From assembly GCA_004151065.3 (NCBI GenBank), contig NWUY0300004183.1:66596-85770 (forward strand): 19,175 bases of DNA, written 5' to 3'. Shown here piece after piece: positions 1 to 9,934 of this stretch. Each line of letters opens with the position of its first letter. The stretch's first letter is position 1. The notes below the pieces were generated by a model. The model worked only from the letters and a program-made list of their open reading frames with translations, did no database searches and was not told the DNA's origin. Position numbers and translations under genes: made by a program. This DNA is from Larix sibirica (taxonomy: Eukaryota; Streptophyta; Pinopsida; Pinales; Pinaceae).

Positions 1-418
1 TATAGTGTTTAAATAATTAAATTTTGGTTTTTTTAAATTGGTTTTCAAAATTTAATTGTCCACTAGTAATCTTAATCCGTAACCGTATTACACCTAACCT
101 ACACTGAATATTTAATGAATTCAAATTTGTTCCGAATGCAAAACTTTTACACTTCTATTTTTCATTCCGACTATGGCCAAATATGGCAAACTGTGACATA
201 AATTTTTTGAGCATTTGGGAACCCCACACAAAACTGAAGGGCCCAGATTGTGAATGGTTAGTAATACATCAACCTATGTCCCTGTCAAAAGAAGAGATGA
301 TATTCCTGATCTCTAAATGCTCAGTCAAAAATGTAACTATGTAGTAAGCACTATGATATTATGCTTACAAGCTTGACTAAGCATACAATGCATTGAAATG
401 AGATTTAGATTTCTCCAT

Positions 419-424
419 TTTATT
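419..424 (-). terminator. candidate polyadenylation signal of the transporter gene
   Basis: A perfect AATAAA on the minus strand lies about 400 nt past the stop codon of the transporter gene, so the 3' untranslated region would cover roughly 822-400. Plant poly(A) signals are loose, and other A-rich sites nearby could serve. The stretch 1-418 beyond it is AT-rich, and I see nothing else in it. Confidence 0.35.
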
Positions 425-822
425 TTATCTTGCATCTTTAACACTTCCAAAATTGAACTTTTAAGTCCATGCCTAAGCTCTCAGGCTCTCATGATACAAC
501 ATAATATGCACTTCTGCATACAATAAGGAATGAATCAAAATAAGATTCAGATGATATAATACAAAGAGTTCCATAATTTTTCTACGACAAGCTACTGTCA
601 TAGGAATTTTATGCTGAAGCTCTGACGTACAAGGCAGAGAAGGCATAATACAACCTCTACTCTCTCCATGCTTATATTTAGTAGGCAGATACCACCTATG
701 TTCTGAACTAAAGAGCCTCATCATATAGACTGATATCCACTTGAAACTACATAAACATCTTTGCTTCTTATAGAAATGAATCTTGTTATCGATCAAATGC
801 AAGACACTTAAACGTGCCCACT

Positions 823-3800
823 TCATTTGAATGAGGCCTCAATTTCTTCTAAAGTTCGTCCCTTAGTTTCAGGTAACAAGAAGGCCACAAAGAACATAGT
901 AAATATGCATATCAAAGAATAAAGCACAAAAGTCCCTGCATTGAAATGCACAATTCTTTTAGAGCAAAATCTTAAACCACGAAGCAGAAGCTAAGAGAGA
1001 GAATCACAGTAAATTGTGGAATTACAAATTAATGATGCAACCAGTCCTTCAAACCTAAAACTGTACCTGTAGAACTCCACTCCAACATAATATTAATAGT
1101 CATTGTCACAGCAAAAGATGCCAACCAATTTCCTAAAGTTGCTACACTTCCAGCAAAACCTTTCACGTTGCTTGGAAGGATCTGCAGTTAAATTAGACAG
1201 TAAAAGCATCAGAATCAAGATCCTTGCATAATTGGATTGCTCAGATTTAGAGTATAAAGAGAGTACAGCTGGCATTAATAGCTTGTCAATTATGCAATCA
1301 TGATATCAACTACACTGTAGGCCTCAGATTCGCTTTGCAAAAGTAAAACAATTCCCGTTATCCATATATAGAAGGCACAATACCTCAGACATAATAATCC
1401 ATGGAATGGGTCCTATACCGAGAGAGAATGCGATGATGTAAACCTATGGTAAAACACAAGCAATAAGCCAATGTCATAAGATCATTGCTAACGATAAAAG
1501 CTAATATAGCAAAATTAACACAATTCCTCAAATTCTACCCTTACCAATAAACTAGTTAAGGCCAAAACACTAAAGAATGTTTCAAGCTGGGAAGTTCCAG
1601 AAAAATGACTCTGCAAAATGCCAAGACAAAATTAAAGTCAATATGGACTTTAAGTTAATTCATCTTTTATTTGCATTTCAAGTGTATTCAAAATTTCGAA
1701 TTCATAATAGGGATGACTCTACCAAAACATAGAGCACACCTGCCCGACCCTATAAGCGTTGAAGATTGAAATGATGACAGCATTTCAGAAATGATGATTT
1801 GAAGTGATGACAGCATTTCAGAAATGATTATTGAAGTGATGACAGCATTTCAGAAATGATGGAATACTTACCTTTAGGTAAAATGAAAGGCCACAAAGGA
1901 AAAGGCAAATACCCATCCCTCCAGATGAAACCTGCCAAAATCAAGCTAAACTGAGGCATTCTTTTCTCTGAATTTCAGACAATTGTTATGAGCAATTAGA
2001 TTATGCCAGGTTTTTCAACCCACCATGAGTAGGAGACGTCTTCCAGCCTTGTCCATTAGCCATGCTGATACTGCAGTCATAATAACCTAAACAATAGCAG
2101 GGGAAATTCCTTCAGATATTAAAGCTAATTACTTGTAGGAGATGAAAGAAAGTTTACGATATTTCCTTAATATTCAGTATCAGACTGTTATTTTAGGGCT
2201 AGAAAGTGACCTGAATGGCAGCGAGTCCAAGAGATGCAGCATTACCAGATGAAATTCCTGGCATATTCAAGATGAACCGTGAGATTAGGCTTCAGCACAT
2301 GCAATTTAAATAAGCCAAACATTTTCTCTTTAATTTTATCTTCCATCTAAAACTCATGTCTTAACAATCAGAACTTTCAACAATCAATGTCTATAAAAAA
2401 ATCACTCATTCAAATCAGCAAATGCCTCTTTGACTGCCAAAGTGTTTTCTACAATATAACCTCGAATTAGAACTGGGAATTTATTATTTGTCTAATACAC
2501 TATATAACTACCTAGAGAGATGCTGAGATGGTACTTACCAGCAGACTCAAAAATGGAAGTGCTGTAGAACAGAATACCGTTAACTCCACTCAACTGCTGC
2601 ATGAGAAGCAGCCCAATACTAATCTACAAAATCCCATTTTGAGAAACAATCAAAATCCAATGTCATAAATCCATGTAACCTTAACCCAAACATAAGAAAA
2701 CCAGCACAAAGAGAAGCACTAATATGCTTCCATTTGTATTTGAAATGTTGGCAAACATAAACTTACAGTCAGAGGGAGTGCATATCTTCTCTCCCGTAGT
2801 TCAGAGAATTTGATACCGGCTTGCTGATTGCTTGCCGCAACCACCCTCTGAAACGCAATGAGGTTTTAGGTAAGTTATAAATAGAATTTACCGCAAAATC
2901 AGAGATCCAAATCACCAAGCAAAGTTCTTTTTGCATATGTCCAAGAAACTAGAACTGAACGAGAATATCGAGTACAGATGCTATAACACAATCTTTTTAT
3001 AACCTTGACTTCAACTACTTCGCGAGAGATATCAGTATCACGGCCACGGAGAGATTGCAATGAAGCTTCAAACTCTTGATTTCCAGTCTTGGCCTGCAGC
3101 ATTATAAACAAGGACTTCCCAAATTAAGTTTTCATAAAGCTTGTCACATTGAATACTGACATGTTAGAGAACTTAAGATGACTTTGGTGAACAAAAGTAA
3201 CTCATATAAAACTCACCAGCCATCTTGGAGATTCTGGGATGAAAAAGAGTCCAAGCACCAAGAAGGTGCAAGGGGCAATACCTACACTTTGGGTAACAAT
3301 AGCAATGAGGATTTCTCAAAAGAATATAAAGATAGGCAAATGAACCGGCTCTGAAAAATTAATCTTACTAAGCCTACATACCAGTGATTGCCAAAGGCCT
3401 CCAGTCAAGGAATAGCCCCAATGAATATGCCAGCAAAATACCAATTGTGACAGAAAGCTGTTTTAAAAATAGCCAACAATTAGTCAGTAATGAGATTCAC
3501 AATTTCGTTGCAACGATTCTTCATATAATGCATTAGCCTTGCATTTCAATATCACCTGTGTGACTGTGCCAAGGCTTCCTCGCAAGTGCTTGGGAGCTAT
3601 TTCAGCTATGTATACCGGTACCTAAAGTGATTATGCCACACCTTGTCTATCAGATTCCTATCAGACCAATAATTTTGACTTGACAAAAGCTTAAACACGT
3701 GCATGATACATACATAGAGACATAGATACCCATCCCTCGCTCTCATATACATGCAGAGACCAAAGCTTAATAATCTTCATTAATTTGGATTGTTTCAGAG

Positions 3801-5665
3801 GAAGGTATCAACTTACAGTGAAAGAGATGACTCCCACTCCAAAACCTGACAGCAATCTACCGATATACAAAAATATAGCATCCTGAAAACATATAGAAAC
3901 AGCACAGGCAGTGAGGATTGGCTTCTTCTAAATGGCCAACCATTTTTTGGAATTGTGCTCTGTATTTGATCTCAATTTATTGGAAAGTAGAAAATTGACT
4001 TATTAATCATGTCCGTCTTGAGAACTTGCCCGTGAAAAAGCGATCACAACCCATCCAAGAATATTTGGGACCGCAGCCACTATTAATGCCTGTTTCCCAG
4101 TTAACAGGACCATTAGACGAAATCTTGAACAACTGGACAATGTTCTTTTAGATATCTTGAAGGCTGCTAATATAAAATTTCAAAAACCGCAGATTGAAAG
4201 TTTATTACTAATCCAAAAGGAACTAACCCCTTTCCGTCCTATGAAGTCAGCAATTTTCCCACTGACAATCGCTCCCACCATTGCACCGACATTGGATAAT
4301 GATCCAAATAAAGAGTACTATAAGAAAAATTGAGCTTCAGAATCCTTTCTCCTATTGCTATATGAAATAGGAGGTTTTCGCTTGTCAAACCTTATTGTGT
4401 AGCCCTAGTAAAGTATTAGTAATAAGTACCAAATAAATATAAAAGGGGCAAATAAGATACCTGAGAGACAGTCAGGCCTAGACTGCTTATTATCGCACTC
4501 TGTACCGGGGATGAATATCCATTCTGCAACAAGATGAGTGCTATCAGTAATTCTACCAATTATACTTATGTCTTCGATCTCCTAAACCGACAACAAAAAC
4601 CAGTATTACTGTATTCCCCAAGGAACATCTATACAGACATATCAATTAACATGCAACAGCTATATGTAAGCAATTAAAGATCATAAATTCAAAGATGATT
4701 GAAGTTTTCAAGTTTTACTTGTAACTCCATCTGAAAAAAGTGTCCAATTTTAACAAGTATAGCTTAATAGGCCCAATGGGCTTGGGGCAACTGGTGGGCA
4801 ACAAAGAGTTTCACACCATATAACAAGGTTCCATTCGCATGGGCTTTCCGGCAACTTTGAAGTAGACATAGGGCCTCTAGAGGTAGAGAGTTGAACTTAT
4901 GGCAATGCCTGGTTCAAAGTCCTGGCGAAGCCCACGCCGCCTTATTAAGGACACAACCCAAGCTCATCCTGGATCAGCATGTAGCGGTTCTTGGCTGGAG
5001 GTAGCATGATTGAAAAGCAAATCTGGCGATTAGTTTCAAACCCTCTCCAATCAAAAGGTTTAACTAAAATAAACATTAGTGTAGCTTGATAGGCAACACG
5101 CAGGATCAGTAGCATGTGTTTCAGAGAGAAATATTCTACTACACAGTTAAAATTCACAAAAGCATTCATGATTCTCCACTACATGAGATGCATAAATCTC
5201 AGTGATATTAGTTAACTGACTTAGGATTTAAAGTAACCATCCATGAACATATGTACATGTGTCATATCAAACACAAACCCAAACTGCAAAGTTGTTGAAG
5301 CATTCATGACAGAGACAACCAGATGAGAGTGCACAAAAGCATACAACACAACTACCCAATATATGTTAGCATGCCCTTATTATCTGAATCTACAAAACGT
5401 TTTCTATCTTTAAAACATTTGACAAAAATTGAATAAGATTATAATGGTTCAAAACACTTACACAGAACCCAAACTGTAGAGGCCCCATGGCCACAATTGC
5501 AGTACAAAAAATAGCAGTCGCGGCACTCCCCTGGGGAGCAGAATCCTTGATTTTGATCCTTCGTTTCTTGGATTTGCTGTTTTTATTCCCATGGCGCAGC
5601 AATGGCTGCTTTACATCACCATTCTCAGCAATTCCCTTCTCCAAATCAGACCTAGGGTCCTCCAT
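823..5665 (-). CDS. ERD6-like (ESL) monosaccharide transporter, 18 exons, 489 aa
   Basis: Major facilitator sugar transporter of the plant ERD6-like family, expected to move glucose or other hexoses across the tonoplast. Exons in transcript order: 5665-5462, 4523-4461, 4317-4228, 4089-4030, 3882-3817, 3621-3556, 3457-3382, 3281-3217, 3093-3004, 2847-2767, 2623-2539, 2257-2211, 2086-2024, 1931-1872, 1610-1545, 1443-1384, 1181-1067, 935-823 (TGA 825-823). They total 1470 nt with no internal stop and every phase agrees. Family motifs appear in order: GRKG (116-119), PESPRWL (224-230), QQLSG (296-300), D-x-x-GRR (343-348), GPIPW (405-409) and PETKG (474-478). The hydrophilic, lysine-rich N-terminus carries a dileucine in QPLL (20-23), a signal tied to vacuolar targeting in this family. 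Length is close to Arabidopsis ERD6-like proteins (about 485-490 aa). Introns 2-17 are 92-281 nt; intron 1 is 938 nt. Seventeen junctions were placed by eye; intron 4 has a GC donor. The exact substrate and paralogue cannot be told. Confidence 0.95.
1768..1860. repeat. 32-bp minisatellite, three units, in intron 14
   Basis: Three near-identical units start at 1768, 1801 and 1833 (33, 32 and 28 nt). Each holds the core GATGACAGCATTTCAGAAAT. Inside each unit CATTTC-A-GAAATG is a perfect 6-bp inverted repeat around a single base. The array lies 11 nt from the 3' edge of exon 14, on the donor side of its intron, so it is transcribed in the pre-mRNA and may vary in copy number between individuals. 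Confidence 0.9.
4770..4990. mobile_element. possible tRNA-derived SINE relic in intron 1
   Basis: This stretch is clearly richer in G and C than the rest of intron 1. On the plus strand GGGGCAACTGGTGGGC (about 4785) resembles a polymerase III A box and GGTTCCATTCGC (about 4826) a B box, roughly 40 bp apart. A second pair, AGGTAGAGAG (4881) and GGTTCAAAGTCC (4911-4922), has similar spacing. Neither pair is a perfect match, and no target-site duplication or A/T tail was identified. It could be any GC-rich insertion. Confidence 0.3.
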
Positions 5666-5743
5666 TAGACCTCCACTAACTCAAATTCACAGAATTCTCA
5701 ATGTATAACTGAATTTGGGTATTTCTCTATAACATCAAAAAAT

Positions 5744-5788
5744 AATGGAGAGAGGTATACAGTTCTCAGGTGATGGTTTTCTTTATAG
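5744..5788 (-). promoter_or_regulatory. TATA-like box and pyrimidine patch of the transporter promoter
   Basis: Read on the minus strand, CTATAAAG at 5788-5781 lies about 115 nt before the start codon. About 27 nt further down is the pyrimidine-rich CCTCTCTCCAT (5754-5744). A TATA box followed at about 30 bp by a pyrimidine patch is a common plant core promoter layout, and it would give a 5' leader of roughly 80-90 nt. No transcript evidence is available. Confidence 0.45.
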
Positions 5789-5799
5789 AATTCAGACAT

Positions 5800-6328
5800 C
5801 CAGATGATGAAATACCGGAGGGTTCTTTAGTAGATATAGTAATTCTGCAAAAGCTACGAGATCTAGGATTCAACGTGATGCAGGCGATTTGACTTCAGTG
5901 ACACACCCTGAATGAGAAGTGATTTCATTGAGAATCTGTACCAGATATGGCATTCCTAGGGGAGGAATTTGTGGTTGTGATGTTAGAATTAGATAACTGT
6001 TGTTTTTTCATTGGACACCTTCTGTACACTGTGTGCTTCATAAGTACATTTGCTTTGCCTTTGGAATTTTACCAAAAGGAGAGACGGTGGAGACTATCTC
6101 ACTGGCATTGAGATCCATCCCGAAAAACTTGACAGGTGTTGTCCTTTCTGACATGTCAAAATCATTTGGACCATCTTGATTATGACCCAAAATTATTGCA
6201 TTCCATCTCGATTATGACTGAATTATTGAATATTCAATGAAGGGGAAGTTATAGGGTACTTCTCGTCCAAATTTCTGATTTTAAATTTTGTGATAATCTT
6301 GTGCTTGTCAAGCTGTATATTCAACGAC
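5800..6328. other. upstream intergenic DNA, no gene seen
   Basis: This is moderately AT-rich sequence directly upstream of the transporter promoter. Open frames in it are short, of low complexity and resemble no family I know. It probably includes the distal promoter, but I cannot name specific elements. Confidence 0.5.
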
Positions 6329-6364
6329 AAATTAAATATTAAAAACAAATTAAATATTAAAAAG
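6329..6364. repeat. 18-bp direct repeat, two units
   Basis: AAATTAAATATTAAAAAC occurs twice head to tail with a one-base difference at the end. The same AATTTAAATATTAAAAAC core reappears in the 45-bp repeat at 7516-7605, so the two AT-rich arrays share a motif. Confidence 0.75.
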
Positions 6365-6548
6365 TATGTGTGATCGTCATTGATTTCGATTTCAATGAAA
6401 GAATTAAGTGTGCTTGTAATTATTTTAAATTTTGTTAATATCTCTTTGCTCGCCAAGTTGCATATTGAACAAAATAAATCTTATAAAAGAGGAGTAATTG
6501 TTAATGATTTCAAATTGTGTATCTGTCCAAGTATATTATTCAACCGAT
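6365..6548. other. AT-rich DNA, no gene seen
   Basis: AT-rich sequence between two repeat blocks, with loose repeats of phrases such as TTGATTTC and ATTTTGTTAATATC. No coding or RNA feature can be supported. Confidence 0.4.
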
Positions 6549-6730
6549 AATACTGTAGACTAAATGTTGGAAGATTTATCCACACTGAGTTTTATTTACG
6601 AATTTTGTGAAAGAAAATTGAAATTTCGAATTCAACAATAATACTGTAGACTAAATGTTGGAAGAAATATTTATCCACAGTGAGTTTTCTTTACGAATTT
6701 TGTGAAAGAAAATTGAAATTTCGAATAGAC
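6549..6730. repeat. 91-bp tandem duplication
   Basis: AATACTGTAGACTAAATGTT starts both at 6549 and at 6640. The two copies stay alike through CACTGAGTTTT / CAGTGAGTTTT, TTTACGAATTTTGTGAAAGA and TTGAAATTTCGAAT. The second copy has a few extra bases after GGAAG (GAAATATTTATCC against GATTTATCC). The TTTCGAAT ending links this pair to the longer-period array that follows. Confidence 0.85.
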
Positions 6731-6827
6731 GAAATCGTTGAATGTTTAGATTTATTTATAATATTGTAATTTAAATGTTTGATGATTTTATTTGTTTTTC
6801 ACATTATTTTCTAGCTCATAAAAAAAT

Positions 6828-7500
6828 TGAGATTTCGAATAACAATTTTTAAATTTGTTTAATCTCATAGTACCATGGAAGTATTTGATGATGGTGAATC
6901 TATTTATACATTTAAATATATAATTTGAACAACATAGATTTCGGTCAAAAACTCTTCGATGATCATTGAATGATTAAACTCCTTCATAATATTGTAGCCT
7001 AAAAGCTCGACCATTTTGCCCATTCTCGATAGCATTTTCTGACACAAATTCGGTAAAGAATTTTGAGGTTTTGAATAAAAGTGTTTAAATTTATTATTCT
7101 GAGTGCCCTAGGGGTATTTGATGGCATTTAATCCATTTATGCATTCATAAGCATAATTTGAACAACACAGAATCCAGAATTTAAAAATAAAAATCATTAG
7201 ATTCCGGTTAAAAAATTCACTAGACAAGCCAAATCGGTGAATGTTTAGACTCCTTTATGATTTCACTCTACAGCATAAAATTTTTGAGCTTTCGAATAAC
7301 AGTGTTTAAATTTGCTTAATTTAATTTAAGTAACCTAGGGGTATTTGATGGCGTTGAATCCATTTATATATTCAAAAGTTTCAGGAATTTAAAAAAAAAT
7401 CACCACATTCCAATCAAAAACTTGTAGACAAATAAAATCATAGAATATTTAGACTCTTTCATAATAATTTGCTTAAACCATTTTGTGAACATTTATTGAG
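6828..7500. repeat. degenerate satellite-like array, three units of about 220-236 bp
   Basis: Units begin at 6828, 7064 and 7285, each with TGAG(A/G/C)TTT(C/T)GAATAA followed by a GTGTTTAAATTT-like string. Next come (A/G)GTATTTGATGG and a GAATCCATTTAT-like string about 50-60 nt in, then a segment around CGGTGAATGTTTAGACTC. A partial unit precedes the array at 6713. The copies have diverged by many substitutions and small indels, so the array is old. No protein is encoded. Confidence 0.75.
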
Positions 7501-7515
7501 TGTTTATATGTTTAT

Positions 7516-7605
7516 TGAGCAATTTAAATATTAAAAACTAAATGTATTTATAATTGATTTTGAGCAATTTAAATATTAAAAACTAAATGTATTTGTAATT
7601 GATTT
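7516..7605. repeat. 45-bp tandem duplication
   Basis: Two copies start at 7516 and 7561 with TGAGCAATTTAAATATTAAA and continue through AACTAAATGTATTT(A/G)TAATTGATTT. They differ at only one or two positions, so this duplication is younger than the arrays on either side. Confidence 0.9.
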
Positions 7606-7622
7606 CAAAGTTTGTAGATACC

Positions 7623-7870
7623 TTTGAGCTAATCTTCTAAATACGAATCATTTTAAATGTGAAGTCGGTCATCAACTTTTGTGGATACCTTTGAACTAAT
7701 CCTCTAAATAATAATGGTTTTCAATTTTGAACTCGCCCATCAAATTTTGTGAATATATTTGAGCTAATCCTATAAATAATGATTGTTTTAAATTTTGAAC
7801 TCGGCCATCAAATTTTGTGGATAATCCATTAAATAATGATTGTTTTAAATTTTGAACTCGACCAATTACA
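7623..7870. repeat. 67-68-bp tandem array, almost four units
   Basis: Units are anchored by TTTGA(G/A)CTAATC(C/T) at 7623, 7690 and 7758, with a shortened fourth unit from about 7823. Each continues with TAAATA(A/C), a TTTTAAATTTTGAACTCG-like string and CATCAAATTTTGTGGAT-like sequence. The last two units are the most alike, which suggests stepwise growth at that end. Confidence 0.85.
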
Positions 7871-7968
7871 ATTTTCGAAAGACCTTTTTTAGTTTATAAT
7901 GATTGTTATAATTTTTTAAATGTTTATTTTTATTTTTAATGTATAATGAATGATTTAATTAAATTATT

Positions 7969-8069
7969 TAACTAGCAACAACCACATTAATAATATTAAT
8001 GTGTTTGAATAATGTTGACAAGTATATATTAACACATTTACTTAGTATTAATAGAGTTGTTGCTAGTTA
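7969..8069. repeat. 101-bp foldback element (MITE-like)
   Basis: The 14-bp TAACTAGCAACAAC (7969-7982) is matched by its exact reverse complement GTTGTTGCTAGTTA (8056-8069). Directly inside the left arm lies a second palindrome, CACATTAAT-AAT-ATTAATGTG (7983-8003). The whole stretch could fold into a long hairpin with a smaller one nested in it. It is non-coding. A relic of a miniature inverted-repeat transposon is one explanation; no clear target-site duplication was found. Confidence 0.6.
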
Positions 8070-9934
8070 GTTGTTGATCCATAGACATATGAACAAAACA
8101 ATATATTAAAAAATGTCATTTATTAGTATATAAAGTATTCATAGTATTAACAAGAAAAAGTCATTGCATCAAGAGGTGCTCTACATCCCACTATGGGAGT
8201 TGTCACATAACATATATAATAAAAAATTATTAAATTACATTTCAGCTCCAAAATAAATAAATAAATACATGGAAGCTCCATTAGATATCTATCTATTAAT
8301 ACATTTATCTATCAAAAAGAATCTATCAATCTATCCATTCAATTAGGAGCAAATTATCTAAGGAAGAGCGAATTGTTTATGGACAACCATTGGCAAGCAT
8401 ATTTAAGTAACTTTCACATTTTCATCCGGATTGTCCAATTTTTATATATGTTTAGAAAAGCTTAGACAATAATGTGCAGAGTTTAGATGTTAAATCCCTA
8501 GCACTAAACAAGTTTATGTATTGGATATTACCTAAGATACTGCTTTTTCCTAGCCAAAATCTTGACTGTGGTAACCATAATCCTTTTGGCTAAAAATTTC
8601 AAATTATTGCAAGGAGATTGAAAGAGAACTCTTTCAAATGTGTATTTAATAATATTATTTATATTTCGATGATGATAAATTATACTAATTACTATTTGAT
8701 CTTATGAATAATTAATAATTAATAATAGTAATATGCGTTTAGATATATTACTATTAACAAGAAAAATTCATTGCGTCTTGTTGGCCAGATTTTCTGACTA
8801 AGGCCAACTAAGCTGAATTAGGCCACACAAGGCACTTAACACAACTCCCGATATGTTTGAACTAGCTAATTCTTGTAGGTTCAAGGTCATGCTACCTTAA
8901 TTTTTCTCTCAAAAGAGAGTCTTCATTTTTGTATCGTTTTATGTTCCTAATGTTTAAAAAATACTAATGATCTAATTATTCTACCAAAATGAAAACTAAC
9001 AGTTGCAAACTTTAACTTAATATCTATAAGATAACCTAAAGCCTATTTTATCTATCCCGACTAGAAGCAATTTAATAACTATTTTCTTTTATTGTTCCAT
9101 AAAACTATAAATAACTAAGACATGAGATAATTCGAGAACAATCATCATAACTAAATCATAATCTTAGTTTAACAGATTCCATCCACACATTCAAGGAATA
9201 GCAATACTAACTATTGTTATCCCTTAAAATGTAAATGTTATAGAACAGATAAATGGTTAGCAGTTGAGCATCTGATATAAAAAAAAATGATTTCCTCAAA
9301 GAATATCTATCGTAACAAAGATGTTCAAATAGGTTAATCAATACAAAGCACTGTTATACATCAAATTAGGTAAACAAAAGATACTAAAACATGATCCACA
9401 CATTATCAATCAGATACAAAGACTACTTGTGCTTGAGTACATTCAAGATTATTTACGCATTACAACCAAGTATAAATGTAAAATATGAACATAAAAGCAA
9501 CTATAAATGAGTAATATATATATATATATAACTAAAAACTTAGATCGAAAATTATACCAGCCTCCAGAAAAATCCACAATAGTCAAAGAGCGAGATAATC
9601 CCACACAAAATACTTTGTTCAGAACTGAGTAATATTGACTCCTAAACAGGCTATCTTCGTACATCCACTCGAACCTGTTTTACATGATCCATTTGTAACT
9701 TATATAGACTGACGAGTGACTCAACAACCTCCTAAACTTTTTGGACTAGTTCCTTACAATAGACACTTCATAAAGGCCTCGTTACATAAAAAGAGAATGG
9801 CAGTTGAACAACTATTTTACTAATTAAGATCGGATAGATACACAACAGAATCCTGGAATAGTGCAGCATCTTTGATGAGTAAACGAGATACTTTGTGGAA
9901 AAATAGAGATCATATTTAAGACCATGACAGGCAC
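8070..9934. other. AT-rich intergenic DNA, no gene seen
   Basis: No coding frame here resembles a known protein. The stretch holds a dispersed direct repeat of about 26 bp, TATTAACAAGAAAAA(G/T)TCATTGC(A/G)TC, at 8145 and 8752. It also holds a 7-bp inverted repeat GTTGGCC...GGCCAAC at 8780-8808, a (TA)n run at 9514-9530, and a minus-strand TATATAAG at 9706-9699. The last three would suit a decayed LTR, but I could not define its ends. Confidence 0.45.
9514..9530. repeat. (TA)n microsatellite
   Basis: An uninterrupted run of alternating A and T, about eight and a half dinucleotides. Runs like this are often length-polymorphic. Confidence 0.9.

Noticed and set aside
473-826. 117-codon minus-strand frame directly after the transporter stop
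   Set aside because: Its ATG overlaps the TGA of the transporter, it resembles no protein, and it lies in the expected 3' untranslated region.
5487-5708. 73-codon plus-strand frame over exon 1 of the transporter
   Set aside because: Antisense shadow of a well-supported exon, with no features of its own.
6223-6456. 77-codon minus-strand frame
   Set aside because: Low-complexity AT-rich sequence rich in Asn, Ile, Phe and Leu with internal repeats; composition alone explains it.
6549-7870. CRISPR-like array
   Set aside because: Units are long, diverged and lack equal spacers, and the host is a plant.
9449-9664. 71-codon minus-strand frame with a hydrophobic end
   Set aside because: The hydrophobic tail comes from the (TA)n run and AT-rich DNA, with no family resemblance.
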